From: Saprospiraceae bacterium | Lineage (GTDB): Bacteria > Bacteroidota > Bacteroidia > Chitinophagales > Saprospiraceae | Reading direction: 5' to 3' | Assembly: GCA_021739645.1 (NCBI GenBank) | Contig: JAIPBL010000027.1 | Span: 1 to 64,000, forward strand | Length of the DNA: 64,000 nucleotides | Part shown: positions 25,916 through 36,383 of the stretch, in pieces | Layout of the letters: the number at the start of each line of letters is the position of its first letter | Numbering within the stretch: position 1 is the first letter of the stretch | Position numbers and translations under genes: made by a program | Notes under the pieces: model-generated | Seen by the model: the letters and a program-made list of their open reading frames with translations, nothing else | The model's database searches: none | Told to the model about the DNA's origin: nothing

Positions 25916-28900
25916 TCAGGTTGCTTGCCCCTCTAATTCGTTGATTTTCAGATGATAAACATGGACTGGGGTTTCTTTGTATAATTCCTTGAAAAGCGTC
26001 AATGCACGCTCTTTGTGTTCTTTGCTGGTCTCTATTTTGCTATATTCCGATTGCACCATAGCTTCGTCACGCCTACCTCGTTTCAGCGCCAATAATGCAT
26101 CAAATACATTTATTGCTTCATCCACATTATTTTTCCTAATGGCCAATTTCCCGGCCATTAGGCGCACTTCGAATACCAAATCAGGGTGCTTGATATCTGC
26201 TGCCAAAGCCGTGGCCTCTCGCAGGTGTTCGAGTACTTCGTCCAAGTTGCCTTTGGCTAGCAGTACATTCGCTTTTTCAACCAAGCTGAATCCCAGCACC
26301 AGCTTGTTGCCAATACTGCGGGTTGTTTCAATGGAGCGGTCGTAAAAATTGATGGAAGTGTCCAGTTCATTTTTAAAGAAATAGATATCGCCCAGCGTGT
26401 TCAGCGATTTTGCAACGCCTTTGCGGTAACCGAGTTCTTCCCCCAACTTCAAGTTGCGCTCCATAAACCCGATGGCCTCGTCGAACTTGCCCATGACGCT
26501 GTACAAATCGCCCATGAGGCCGAGCGCAATGCACGTGCCCTGCTTGTCGCCAAGCTCCTCCGTCAGCGCCAGGTCACGTTCGAAATGCTGTTCTGCAAGG
26601 TCGAAGCGTCCCTTCCGTTGCCATACCATGCCGATGCAGCCAATGGCAATGGAGGTCAACTGCTTGTTGCCCAGTTCCTCGGCCAGGTCAAGGCCACGCT
26701 GGTAGCAGTCGAGCGCCTCATCGTACTCGCCTTTTTCAAAATAGACAATACCCAAGTTGGTCAACAATGTGGCCATGCCTTGCCGGTCGTTCACCTTTTG
26801 GCACGCTTCCAACTGGCTTTGTTGCCAACGGATGCCGTCATCGTATTTGCCGAGGTTCATGTAGGTGAGGCCGAGCGTAGCCACGATTTGTGCCAGCGAT
26901 GAGGTATGCGGGTGCAATTGCGCCATTTGAATGCTGCGGATAAAGTACAGCTTGGCGTCCTCGTATTTTCCTTGCCTGAAATACAGTGTGCCGAGATGGC
27001 CGTAAACCTTGGAAGTGCCTCGGTCATCGTGGCTGGACCCAAAAAAAGCTGCTGCTGTTTCGAGGTGGCGATCGGCCTCGTCGTAGCGACCTTTGAGCAT
27101 GAGCAAATGGCCTAGCGCATCGTTGGCCCTCCCAAGTACCTTGCTGTCTTTTACTTCATCTGCCACCACCAGTGACTCTCTGGCAAGTATTTCGGCCTCT
27201 TCCCAACGCCCTATCAATTCCAGTATGCTTGATTTTTTGAGCAGGGTTTTGGCTTTTTCCAAGTAGTTGCCTTGTTTTTCGAGGATGACAATCAGCTTGT
27301 CATAAAAAATCAGTGCTTGCTGATTTTGGTAGTATTCCTTGGCGTAATCGGCAGCTTTGCGCAGGTATTCTTGCAGCTTGGCCTCGTCTTCAGCCTGCTC
27401 GTAATGGAACACGAGGTCCACGTACCGTTGCTCCAGGTTATTTTCATAAAGTTTTTCGATGGCTTCGGCAATATGTTGATGCAGTTCCTTGATTCGGGTC
27501 TTGAGCTGCATGTCGTACACCGCTTCCCTCAGCAGTGAGTGCCTAAAAATGTACCGGAGTTCGTTCATCGCCTGCCATATTTGGGCACGCTCTGCCGTTT
27601 TTACCTGCTCTTTCAAGACGGCGGTACTGTTGCCGTTTTGTTGCACTAGTTCCTCGTTGGCCAGCATCACTTCGGTGAGCACAGGCAGCTCAAACTCCCT
27701 GCCGATGACCGCTGCCGCCTTAATGGTCTCTTTCACGAGGCTGCTCAAGCGGTCAATCCTCGCCGTGAGTACGGCTTGGATGCTGTTGCTCACCCGCACG
27801 TTTTGGTCCTTGACCATCCAGCCTTTCGGGCTTTCAACTAATTGGCCACTTTCCACAAAATATTCCAGCATTTGCTCCGCATAAAACGGGTTGCCGTTGG
27901 TTGTTCGCATCAATAATTCCAGCAGTTCGGGGCTTATTTTGCCCTTCAGCCGCTCGTTGGCAAAACCTTTCATGGCCTCTCCGTCGAGGATATTTAGGTC
28001 AAATTCAAGTGCTGATAATCCATGCTTTTCTAAAATAGCCTCACTGAACAGCTTTGGTTTGTTGCCTTCGTCGTCGTAACGGGAAGTAACCAGCACGAAC
28101 ACTGGCATCTGTCGAATGCGCCCAACCAATTCCCCGAGGAACTCTTTCGAGCTGTCGTCGAACCAATGTCCATCCTCCAATTCAAGCACCACAGGGCCGA
28201 GTAGTGCCTCGGACTGCACCAGCGCCGAAAGTGCGGCCAACGTGTTTTGGTAGCGACCTTTTGCATCAAGATTGTTCCAAAAAGAATCCGTTGTTTTTAA
28301 GCCTGTGAGAGCGGCCAGTACGGGCTTTGTCCGAACGACTTCCCGCTTGATGCCCTCCGTTGTTGGGTCACTGGTTTGTGCCAGGTCGCCAAGCAGTTTT
28401 TTGAACTCAGTTTCAAAACTTTGAAGGTTCGCCTCTGGCGAATTGGTTGGTTTTTGGCCGAAATAATTTTTAAGTAAATGGATGAACGGGTTGAACGGCT
28501 TGCGCAATATCTGGTCGCTCTGACAAACCATCCAATATGGGCTTCGGCGCTTGCGCAACCTATTGCGAAGCTCATACGAAAGCCTTGTTTTGCCAATGCC
28601 CGCCTCGCCGTACACATAAGAAATGGCAGCTTCGGAAGACTCAAAAGCTTGCATGGCAATGACTTCGAGTTGGTCAAGTTCCAGTTCACGGCCCACCATC
28701 GCCCCATCGAATGGGCGGCGCTGCTCCTGGTTTCGGCCAGCCAGTTTGTAGGTCGGAATGGGCTTGTTCAAGCCTTTGTAGCTGATGTCGCCGGTATGTT
28801 GAAAACGGAAATTGCGGTTCTTGTGAAGGGCCTCGTCCACCAGCACTTCGCCCCATTCGGCGCTCATCATCAAGCGGGCGGCGATGTTCACCCGGTTGCC

Positions 28901-30001
28901 GACGGCGGCGTACTGGCTGCGCTCCACGCCGCCAATGACACCAGCATAGGCGATACCTTCGGCGATGCCGGCCTTGAACCGCAGGCCGCTTTGGATTTGG
29001 AGCGGCAGTAGCTCGTCCTGGAGGGCGAGCACGAATTCTAGTGCCCGTTCCACATTGTTTTCATAGGAGACCGGGGCGCCGAAAAACGCCACGATGACGC
29101 CGCCCTTGTCGCTAAAGTCTATTTCCTTGAAGTACCCGGAAAAATTGTTGATTTGGTTGAGCACCTCCGTGGCGAAGCTGTTTAAATGCTCATATTCCGC
29201 CAACCCCTCGAAGGAGATGAAGACGGAAACCACGGTACGGAACTCACCGCGAGGAGTGAATTCGAGGAGGGTTTTGGGTAAAAACTGGGCCAATACCTCT
29301 GGCTTTAGGGCTGGTAGCTTTGGCGAGGCTGGCAGCGGGAGGTCGCTGGCGTCCGGTTTTTCATTGACCACAAAAAAGCCGCTTGCTGCGCATGGCGTGA
29401 GTGAAATTGCTGCCTGCGGCAATTCATCAGCATAGGCTTGGTCCACGATTATCTGCTGCTGCTGGGCTTGCATTTGCCCATTGGCGCTACCAGCAATGGC
29501 AGGGCCTCTGAAAAAGAAAGATTTATGCGCATCCCCAACAATCCCCCATTCAACCTTGCCAAAGGAGAGGCCTGTTTTTATACCAATCTTGAACTCTCCG
29601 AAGTTAGCGGAGGCGGTTTCGAGCAACTCGAACTGCCGTTGTGCGAGCGCCAAAAGTTTGGTAGCATCGCAGTCACATTGGTCCACGAGGAAGATGCCCG
29701 TGAAAGCATCTCCAGCAAAATAGGGGATAAACCCACCTTGTGCATACACCTGCCTGACCATCGGCTCGAAAATGGCATTCAGGATGTTGGAGATGCGCTC
29801 GGCACCGGCGTTGCCCTGCTTGAGTAGGGTCTCGGTGAGGCGGGTGAAGCCCGACATGTCCACAAAAACGGTGTAGGCCTGAAAGTTGCCGTGGCGTTTT
29901 CCAGCTAACAATTGCTCCTGAATGAAATGTGGAAGTAAGTTATTCAACTTGCGGCTCCTAATTTTTATTGGTTTGATCACCGAGTCTTGCGGGCGGTGCA
30001 A
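25916..30001 (-). CDS. Double class III cyclase / ATPase / TPR protein (soluble adenylyl cyclase-like)
   Basis: 1361 aa, no signal peptide. Cyclase domain C1 (about 40-200) keeps both metal-binding Asp residues (Asp48 in FVDMSGFT, Asp98 in FAGDAFTG). C2 (about 255-420) lacks them (FISFEGL, GGVIVAFFG) but keeps the transition-state Asn372/Arg376 (VGNRVNIAAR). The two thus complement each other as in a heterodimeric active site. An AAA/STAND-type ATPase follows with Walker A GEAGIGKT (465-472), then about a dozen TPRs (about 880-1330). This order is that of animal soluble adenylyl cyclase. The start is uncertain: TTG at 30001 or GTG at 29980; there is no in-frame ATG upstream of the C1 domain. 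cAMP production is inferred; a purely regulatory role is possible. Confidence 0.75.
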   Translation of the reverse strand: MHRPQDSVIKPIKIRSRKLNNLLPHFIQEQLLAGKRHGNFQAYTVFVDMSGFTRLTETLLKQGNAGAERISNILNAIFEPMVRQVYAQGGFIPYFAGDAFTGIFLVDQCDCDATKLLALAQRQFELLETASANFGEFKIGIKTGLSFGKVEWGIVGDAHKSFFFRGPAIAGSANGQMQAQQQQIIVDQAYADELPQAAISLTPCAASGFFVVNEKPDASDLPLPASPKLPALKPEVLAQFLPKTLLEFTPRGEFRTVVSVFISFEGLAEYEHLNSFATEVLNQINNFSGYFKEIDFSDKGGVIVAFFGAPVSYENNVERALEFVLALQDELLPLQIQSGLRFKAGIAEGIAYAGVIGGVERSQYAAVGNRVNIAARLMMSAEWGEVLVDEALHKNRNFRFQHTGDISYKGLNKPIPTYKLAGRNQEQRRPFDGAMVGRELELDQLEVIAMQAFESSEAAISYVYGEAGIGKTRLSYELRNRLRKRRSPYWMVCQSDQILRKPFNPFIHLLKNYFGQKPTNSPEANLQSFETEFKKLLGDLAQTSDPTTEGIKREVVRTKPVLAALTGLKTTDSFWNNLDAKGRYQNTLAALSALVQSEALLGPVVLELEDGHWFDDSSKEFLGELVGRIRQMPVFVLVTSRYDDEGNKPKLFSEAILEKHGLSALEFDLNILDGEAMKGFANERLKGKISPELLELLMRTTNGNPFYAEQMLEYFVESGQLVESPKGWMVKDQNVRVSNSIQAVLTARIDRLSSLVKETIKAAAVIGREFELPVLTEVMLANEELVQQNGNSTAVLKEQVKTAERAQIWQAMNELRYIFRHSLLREAVYDMQLKTRIKELHQHIAEAIEKLYENNLEQRYVDLVFHYEQAEDEAKLQEYLRKAADYAKEYYQNQQALIFYDKLIVILEKQGNYLEKAKTLLKKSSILELIGRWEEAEILARESLVVADEVKDSKVLGRANDALGHLLMLKGRYDEADRHLETAAAFFGSSHDDRGTSKVYGHLGTLYFRQGKYEDAKLYFIRSIQMAQLHPHTSSLAQIVATLGLTYMNLGKYDDGIRWQQSQLEACQKVNDRQGMATLLTNLGIVYFEKGEYDEALDCYQRGLDLAEELGNKQLTSIAIGCIGMVWQRKGRFDLAEQHFERDLALTEELGDKQGTCIALGLMGDLYSVMGKFDEAIGFMERNLKLGEELGYRKGVAKSLNTLGDIYFFKNELDTSINFYDRSIETTRSIGNKLVLGFSLVEKANVLLAKGNLDEVLEHLREATALAADIKHPDLVFEVRLMAGKLAIRKNNVDEAINVFDALLALKRGRRDEAMVQSEYSKIETSKEHKERALTLFKELYKETPVHVYHLKINELEGQAT

Positions 30002-30231
30002 ATTAACGTTTAAAATGCGAATTGGCCTTTCTTGAATTGATTTTTGTCCAAAGTAACTTTTTCAACAAGTTTAAGTTGTACATCCTTTGAACCTTCTACC
30101 TTAAATAAGGTATAATTGATACGAATTGACAACTTAAGTAATCATTAGCTGTCGTTGATAAAAAACAATAATAGTTTTTTAACCTTTTGCAAATGCTGAA
30201 TTTTGCACCCTTTTTACGAATATCCGATTGT

Positions 30232-32712
30232 ATGAAATTGCTGTTCACCACTATTCTGCTTGCTTTCGCTGTATGCGTTGGCCAATCCCAACCACCATCA
30301 TTTTCCAAACGAGCGATTTCTGCCACCCGCATATCGCATGGGATAAAAATTGATGGAAAGTTGGATGAGGTTGATTGGGTCACGGCTGCCACGGCAGACG
30401 GCTTTATCCAGAACACGCCCAACCCTGGCAAGTCAGCTACCCAGAACAGCGAGGTCTGGGTGCTATACGACAACACGGCCATGTACATCGGCGCTCGGTT
30501 GCTGGATGCCAGCCCCGACAGCATCCTGCGGCAAATGACCGAACGAGACGGGATTGGCAATGCTGACTGGTTCGCCGTGCTGATTGATGCTTACCGGGAT
30601 GGCAACAACGGTGTGGGTTTTGGCGTGACGGCTTCTGGCGTCCAATATGACACTAAGTTTTCGGCCTCGAACAGTGGCGGCGGGTTCAGTGGGGTGTTGA
30701 GTTCTGGCGACGAATCATGGGATGCGGTATGGGACAGTGAAATTGACTTCACCAGCGATGGCTGGACCGTGGAGCTGAAGATACCTTACTCTGCCATCCG
30801 GTTCCCCAGCGTTGAAAATCAAATTTGGAACGTGAATTTTGTACGTGAGGTTAGGCGCAGCCGGGAGATTTCTTTTTGGAACGAGGTGGACCCCAACGTG
30901 TCTGGCTACCTGAACCAGTCCGGCACTTTGGATGGCATTTCAAACGTAAAATCGCCAGTGCGGCTGTCGGCTACGCCCTATTTTTCCATGTACGCTGAGA
31001 ACTATTATGATAAAAACAGCGCCCCCAAAAGCAGTTGGGGCCGCAGCATCAATGGAGGCATGGACATAAAATACGGCATCAACGACGCCTTCACACTTGA
31101 TGCGACACTTGTTCCTGACTTCGGACAAGTGCGTTCGGATAACCAGGTGCTGAACCTCTCGCCTTTCGAGGTGCGATTTGATGAAAATCGGCAGTTTTTT
31201 ACCGAAGGAACCGAGCTCTTCAACAAAGGCGGGCTGTTTTACTCCCGCCGGGTGGGGGGCAGGCCACTCCATTTTTTCGACGTTGACGGCCAGTTGGGCG
31301 AAAACGAAACGATGTTGGACAACCCCGCAGAGTCACAGCTCATCAATGCCACCAAAGTTTCTGGCCGGACGAACAGCGGCCTGGGCATCGGGGTGTTCAA
31401 CGCCATTTCGTCAGAGACCCATGCTACCCTTAAAAATGAAGTATCAGGCGACAAACGGACGGTTTTGACCAGTCCACTCACGAACTACAACATCGTGGTG
31501 TTGGACCAAAACCTTCCGCACAACTCCTACGTGTCACTCATCAACACCAACGTGCTGCGCCGTGGCGACGACTACGAGGCAAACATAACGGGTACCAGGT
31601 TTTTGCTGCGCAACAAGGCACAATCTTATGCCTTCAACGGAAAGGCGGTAGTGAATCAAAAATACTTTCCCAATTCGGCTACTGACTTTGGGCATTCCTA
31701 TTTTGGTGAAATCAGCAAGACCAGTGGGCAGGTTCAGTGGGAGCTGGGCTACAACGTGGAGAGCTATGATTACGACCCCAACGACCTGGGCTTTATTTTT
31801 AGCCCCAATGAAAAAAGCCTGCAAGGCGCATGGAGCTTCAACAAGAACGAGCCATTTGGCAATTTTATCAACGGAAGTTTGACAATAGATGCCGAATACA
31901 CCCGCTTGGATAAACCGAATGTTTTTGCAGGTTTTGGCACCGGGTTGGATGGCTTTTTGGTGACCAAAAACCGGGTGGGGTTTGGGATGTTCGTGTGGTT
32001 GCAACCGGTAGAGACCTTCGACTATTTTGAGCCGAGGGCGGATGATTTCAGCAGGTATTATCTGCTGCCAAGCAACCGCAATATTGGGGGGTTTATATCA
32101 ACTGACTATCGTAAGAAACTCGCATTGGACATGAGGGTGAATTATCGGAAGTTTGACGAAGAAGGAAGGTATCGCCTCAATTTAACGGTGTCTCCACGGT
32201 TCAGGGCCAGTGACCGCCTCTCGTTTTACTTAGAGGTTGGCAATTACAATTGGAAGAACGATGTGGGCTATGTTACAACTCTTGACAATGGCCAAATTAT
32301 TTTAGGACGGCGGGACAATATCACGGTGGAGAATGTGCTGAACACCACGTATGTTTTTACCAATAAAATGTCATTGTCGTTCCGTTTACGCCATTATTGG
32401 GCAAAGGCGGAATACAACAACCTTTATTTATTGCTGGAAAATGGGGCTTTGGCAAATACGAGCTACAACGAATTCAGTGATGATAGTTTCAACGCCTTCA
32501 CGGTGGACGCAGTGTACCGCTGGCGATTTGCGCCCGGGAGTGATATATTTTTGGTTTGGAAAAACAACACAGAAAATTTTAGCGAAGGGAAAAATGACAT
32601 CCAATATTCCTATCGGAGCAGCTTGGACCGCCTCACGGAATTTCCTCAACGCAACAGCTTTTCGGTCCGAGTGATATATTTTCTTGATTATTTGGATTTG
32701 AAGCGGAATTGA
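30232..32712 (+). CDS. DUF5916 outer-membrane protein with CBM9-like domain
   Basis: 826 aa from the ATG at 30232, chosen because a signal peptide starts there (MKLLFTTILLAFAVCVGQSQ). The N-terminal part (about 30-215) is a family 9 carbohydrate-binding-like fold (IKIDGKLDEVDWVTAATADGF, WVLYDNTAMYIGARLLDA, WTVELKIPYSAIRFP). The rest is the DUF5916 beta-barrel-like domain with FEVRFDENRQFFTEGTELF, the strongest family signature. It is common in Bacteroidota, often near peptidase or sugar-use genes, but its biochemical role is unknown to me. It is divergent from the cyclase gene. Confidence 0.8.
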   Translation: MKLLFTTILLAFAVCVGQSQPPSFSKRAISATRISHGIKIDGKLDEVDWVTAATADGFIQNTPNPGKSATQNSEVWVLYDNTAMYIGARLLDASPDSILRQMTERDGIGNADWFAVLIDAYRDGNNGVGFGVTASGVQYDTKFSASNSGGGFSGVLSSGDESWDAVWDSEIDFTSDGWTVELKIPYSAIRFPSVENQIWNVNFVREVRRSREISFWNEVDPNVSGYLNQSGTLDGISNVKSPVRLSATPYFSMYAENYYDKNSAPKSSWGRSINGGMDIKYGINDAFTLDATLVPDFGQVRSDNQVLNLSPFEVRFDENRQFFTEGTELFNKGGLFYSRRVGGRPLHFFDVDGQLGENETMLDNPAESQLINATKVSGRTNSGLGIGVFNAISSETHATLKNEVSGDKRTVLTSPLTNYNIVVLDQNLPHNSYVSLINTNVLRRGDDYEANITGTRFLLRNKAQSYAFNGKAVVNQKYFPNSATDFGHSYFGEISKTSGQVQWELGYNVESYDYDPNDLGFIFSPNEKSLQGAWSFNKNEPFGNFINGSLTIDAEYTRLDKPNVFAGFGTGLDGFLVTKNRVGFGMFVWLQPVETFDYFEPRADDFSRYYLLPSNRNIGGFISTDYRKKLALDMRVNYRKFDEEGRYRLNLTVSPRFRASDRLSFYLEVGNYNWKNDVGYVTTLDNGQIILGRRDNITVENVLNTTYVFTNKMSLSFRLRHYWAKAEYNNLYLLLENGALANTSYNEFSDDSFNAFTVDAVYRWRFAPGSDIFLVWKNNTENFSEGKNDIQYSYRSSLDRLTEFPQRNSFSVRVIYFLDYLDLKRN

Positions 32713-32725
32713 TTGCTTTGGCAAA

Positions 32726-33709
32726 TTACAATAGCCAAGGCACAAATTGAAGTGCTAAAACCAATACGACCATGAGGAAGTGGATGGCCTCTGCCCACTG
32801 CGGCTTGAGGGAGGTAAAAGTGAGGCCAAAAAAGATACCCAGCGTTGGTGCAAGCAAGAGAAAGTGCTCAAAGGTTACGTTGGCTTGGAATGGCAATGAA
32901 ATAGCTGCCGCAATCAGTACCCAGTAAAGGATGTCGATTTTCTTCTGAACTTGAATGTTCTTTTTAGCGAAGAAAAAGTTGTTATTTAACAGCACAAAAA
33001 TGGTAGCGATGACGAAAATGGCCAGCTTCACCCACGTATCCCAGGTGAACACAATCTGGCTGAAATTGAAGAAGTCAAAGTTCCGGCTGATTTGGTTCTC
33101 GTAAAAAAAAACGAACTTGTTGAACCAGAAAAAGAGCATCCCTGCAAAGAAATACGGCAAAAACATGCCCACCACTGCCATCAAAAATTCCTGCAGATTG
33201 AATGCCCTTAAAATACTCAGGCCAGCCACTAGCACCAATAAAAAGAAAACGAACGGAAAATAGAACAAGCTTGCAACGCCCAGCCAAAGTCCGGCATTGA
33301 AAATCTTGTCGGCGCAGGCAGAATTTTTATAAATCCCAAAGATTTCGTTGAGGGCGATAAGGAAAAACGTGTTGCCAACCAGCACCGGAGATAGGTAAAG
33401 GAAATCGGGTATTGCACAGCAGAACCACACATAAAACAAGCCAGGTAGCAGGTTGATTTCGTTTGAAAGCCGGTTGTTGATGGCAATTACATTGACCAAA
33501 TACCCCTGAGCCACCAGCAATACTATCGCAATTATATGTGCCATAAAACCCTGTGACCCAACCCATCCATACAGTAGGTCGGACAGCACTCCTTGGCCCG
33601 ATGGTTCCCATTGGAACGGCGCAGTAAAGACGGAAAACCGCAACAGCAGGATGTAAACGATCAACATCACACTGTAAAAAACTTGGTTGGTTCTGAAAAA
33701 AGTAAGCAC
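32726..33709 (-). CDS. DUF6427 family integral membrane protein
   Basis: 327 aa with about eight to ten hydrophobic segments spread along its length (for example VMLIVYILLLRFSVF, IIAIVLLVAQGYLVNVIAIN, FYFPFVFFLLVLVAGLSIL). It starts MLTFFRTNQVF and contains NNRLSNEINLLPGLFYVW and NLQEFLMAVVGMFLPYFF, which fit the Bacteroidota DUF6427 family. No enzymatic motif is visible. Its stop is 14 bp from the DUF5916 stop (convergent). Confidence 0.65.
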   Translation of the reverse strand: MLTFFRTNQVFYSVMLIVYILLLRFSVFTAPFQWEPSGQGVLSDLLYGWVGSQGFMAHIIAIVLLVAQGYLVNVIAINNRLSNEINLLPGLFYVWFCCAIPDFLYLSPVLVGNTFFLIALNEIFGIYKNSACADKIFNAGLWLGVASLFYFPFVFFLLVLVAGLSILRAFNLQEFLMAVVGMFLPYFFAGMLFFWFNKFVFFYENQISRNFDFFNFSQIVFTWDTWVKLAIFVIATIFVLLNNNFFFAKKNIQVQKKIDILYWVLIAAAISLPFQANVTFEHFLLLAPTLGIFFGLTFTSLKPQWAEAIHFLMVVLVLALQFVPWLL

Positions 33710-34086
33710 TTATATGGAAGGTATTTTTATTAAAGATTAAGTGGAAAGTTTTGAAGTGGGTCAATTTATGAATCATTCCAATTGCTCATAACCACGAAGA
33801 ACCTACTTTTTTGCAAAAGAAGCGATTAGAATGTGGAATCCCATGAATCTGGTTCTCTATGCTGCCGAACAAACCGTTCATCCAGCTTTTTTGACCCACC
33901 AATTTTAGGAATGTAAAGATTAATCCTAAAAAGCGAGACCCAAAATATCCAAAACCCCAACTAATCTTTTTGCTTACCCTTCGGTAAATGGCCGATTCCT
34001 GACCAATTCAATCATCTTTTCGCACAAAAATTGGCGGTATAAATTTAACAGGCTCAAGACTGCCAACTGTCAAACTGCCAACTCGT
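33710..34086. other. Gene-free region between DUF6427 and moxR
   Basis: About 380 bases. It holds a small stem (TTTAGGA/TCCTAAA near 33905-33930). Near 34058-34080 there is a run of 7-bp words (ACTGCCA, ACTGTCA, ACTGCCA) like those in the heptad palindromes elsewhere in the window, here without an obvious partner arm. Confidence 0.45.
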
Positions 34087-35082
34087 TTAGGGCACTTCCA
34101 CCTTATTAAGCACTTGATTAATGATATCCTCCTGTGTGACATTTTCGGCTTCAGCCTCATAGGTCAGGCCGATTCTGTGGCGCATCACGTCATGGCAAAT
34201 ATTGCGTACATCTTCGGGAATGACATAACCCCTCCTGCGCAAGAAGGCCATTGCCTTTGATGCCAATGCCAGGTTGATGCTGGCACGGGGCGAGCCACCG
34301 TAGTGAATGAGTGGTGTTAGGTTGGCAAGTCCGTATTCTTTCGGGTTGCGGGTCGCAAAAACAATGTCAATAATGTACCGCTCGATTTTTTCGTCCATGT
34401 ATATTTTCTGCACGGACTTTCGTGCTCGCAGAATGTCGGCGGTCTGCACCACTGGTTTCACCACTGCATCCACCTCTTCGCTCAGGTTGCGTCGCATGAT
34501 AAGGCGCTCTTCGTCCTTTTCCGGGTAGCCCACTTTTACCTTTAGCATAAAACGGTCGGTTTGTGCCTCCGGCAATGGGTAAGTGCCCTCCTGTTCGATG
34601 GGGTTCTGCGTAGCAAGCACAAGGAACGGGTCTTCCAACTTAAACGTCTCACCGCCAATGGTCACTTGTCGCTCCTGCATGGCCTCCAATAGTGCGGACT
34701 GCACCTTTGCCGGGGCACGGTTTATCTCGTCAGCAAGGATGAAATTGGCGAAGACTGGCCCCTTGTGCACCGCAAATTTGGTGGTGCCGGGATTGTAAAC
34801 CATTGTACCGATGATATCCGCAGGCAACAAATCGGGCGTGAACTGGATTCGGTGGAATTTGGCGTTGATGGCCGTTGACAAAGTCTTGATGGCCAACGTT
34901 TTAGCCAAGCCAGGCAAGCCTTCCAGCAGGATGTGCCCTTTGGTCAAAAGCCCAATCAAAAGCCTCTCGATCATGTTCTTCTGGCCCACGATGATTTTTG
35001 AGGTCTCTTCGTTCAATTGGTCCACAAAAGCACTATCGTGGTGAATTTGTTGGTTAAGTGCTTCAATATCAAGCGACTGCAT
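34087..35082 (-). CDS. MoxR-family AAA+ ATPase
   Basis: 331 aa, usual length. The Walker A-type loop GLPGLAKT is at residues 55-62, Walker B is FILADEINRAPAKVQSALLEAMQE, and sensor 1 and beyond are LVLATQNPIEQEGTYPLPEAQTDRF. MoxR ATPases are chaperone-like and often mature metal-dependent or von Willebrand factor A-domain proteins. The usual DUF58/VWA partner genes are not adjacent here. It is 23 bp downstream of serS on the same strand and probably shares its transcript. Confidence 0.9.
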   Translation of the reverse strand: MQSLDIEALNQQIHHDSAFVDQLNEETSKIIVGQKNMIERLLIGLLTKGHILLEGLPGLAKTLAIKTLSTAINAKFHRIQFTPDLLPADIIGTMVYNPGTTKFAVHKGPVFANFILADEINRAPAKVQSALLEAMQERQVTIGGETFKLEDPFLVLATQNPIEQEGTYPLPEAQTDRFMLKVKVGYPEKDEERLIMRRNLSEEVDAVVKPVVQTADILRARKSVQKIYMDEKIERYIIDIVFATRNPKEYGLANLTPLIHYGGSPRASINLALASKAMAFLRRRGYVIPEDVRNICHDVMRHRIGLTYEAEAENVTQEDIINQVLNKVEVP

Positions 35083-35105
35083 GTTCGTATCGAATTTTTG
35101 TTTGT

Positions 35106-36383
35106 TTAATCAATAATTTCCCAACCCGTGTAGCTGTGCAACACTTTTGGCAACCGAATGCCTTCTGGGGTTTGGTTGTTTTCCAGCAGTGCGGCCACAA
35201 TACGGGCTAGTGCGAGGGCACTGCCATTCAAGGTATGCGCCAAGCGGGTTTTGTTGCCATCCTTGAAACGCACCTTGAGCCGGTTGCTCTGGTAGGTCTC
35301 GAAATTTGATACTGAACTGACCTCCAACCACCGCTCCTGTGCTGCCGACCACACTTCGAAATCGAACGTGAGCGCAGATGTGAAGCTCATATCGCCGCCA
35401 CAAAGGCGGAGTATCCGGTAAGGTAGTTCGAGTTTATCCAACAAACTGGAAACGTGAGCCAGCATACCTTCCAGTTGCGCATAAGAACTGTCTGGATGGG
35501 CAATCTGCACGATTTCCACCTTGTCAAACTGGTGTACTCGGTTCAGGCCCCGAACATGGGCGCCATAAGAGCCAGCCTCCCGCCGGAAACATTGGGTATA
35601 TCCTGTCATTTTTATCGGGAAGTCCTTTTCATCCACGATAACATCCCGGTAGATATTGGTCACTGGAACTTCAGCAGTAGGAATCAAGTAAAGGTCGTCG
35701 CGCTCCACGTAGTACATCTGGCCTTCCTTATCGGGGAGTTGGCCAGTTGCTTTGGCTGATGCACTGTTGACCAAGAGCGGTGGAGCTATTTCCTCGTAAC
35801 CAGCACGGGCTGCTTCATCAAGGAAGAAATTGATGAGAGACCGCTCCAGTCGGGCACCCTTCCCACGGAAAACAGGAAAACCCGCTCCAGTGAGCTTGAC
35901 GCCAAGGTCAAGGTCGAAGACATTGTATTTTTTCGCCAGTTCCCAGTGGGGCATTGCACCAGGGTGCAAGCTGGGTAGTGGCTTGTCCCATGCTTGGTAC
36001 ACCTCATTGTCTTCGGCAGCCTTGCCGGCCGGCACGGAATGGTGTGGGATATTGGGCACGGTCAGGAGGAGTTCCTCCAGTTCCTCCGATGCAACCTTCA
36101 TGGTGGATTCAAGGTCTTTGGATTGTTCTTTTAAGGTAGCGACTTTGGACTTAATCGCCTCAGCTTCAGCTGATTTTCCAAGTTTGAGCAAACCCCCGAT
36201 TTCGCCAGCCAAACGCTTGGATTCGGCAAGATTGTTGTCCAATTCGACTTGAGCGTTTCTGCGCGTTTCGTCCGTCTCCAAAATGCGGTCAACTACCTGA
36301 AGTGCTTCATCCGAAAAATTACGAATTTTCAGGCCTTGGATAGTACGTTCTTTGTTAGTTTTTAAAAAGCTCAGTTCAAGCAT
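35106..36383 (-). CDS. serS: Serine--tRNA ligase
   Basis: 425 aa. It charges tRNA-Ser in the cytoplasm. An N-terminal coiled-coil arm (about 30-105) binds the long variable arm of tRNA-Ser. Class II motifs are present: motif 2 in TGYTQCFRREAGSYGAHVRG and motif 3 in LNGSALALARIVAALLENNQ. The serine-binding TAEVPVTNIY is present too. moxR follows at 23 bp. A tRNA-Ser(CGA) that it would charge is at 59.6 kb. Confidence 0.96.
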   Translation of the reverse strand: MLELSFLKTNKERTIQGLKIRNFSDEALQVVDRILETDETRRNAQVELDNNLAESKRLAGEIGGLLKLGKSAEAEAIKSKVATLKEQSKDLESTMKVASEELEELLLTVPNIPHHSVPAGKAAEDNEVYQAWDKPLPSLHPGAMPHWELAKKYNVFDLDLGVKLTGAGFPVFRGKGARLERSLINFFLDEAARAGYEEIAPPLLVNSASAKATGQLPDKEGQMYYVERDDLYLIPTAEVPVTNIYRDVIVDEKDFPIKMTGYTQCFRREAGSYGAHVRGLNRVHQFDKVEIVQIAHPDSSYAQLEGMLAHVSSLLDKLELPYRILRLCGGDMSFTSALTFDFEVWSAAQERWLEVSSVSNFETYQSNRLKVRFKDGNKTRLAHTLNGSALALARIVAALLENNQTPEGIRLPKVLHSYTGWEIID

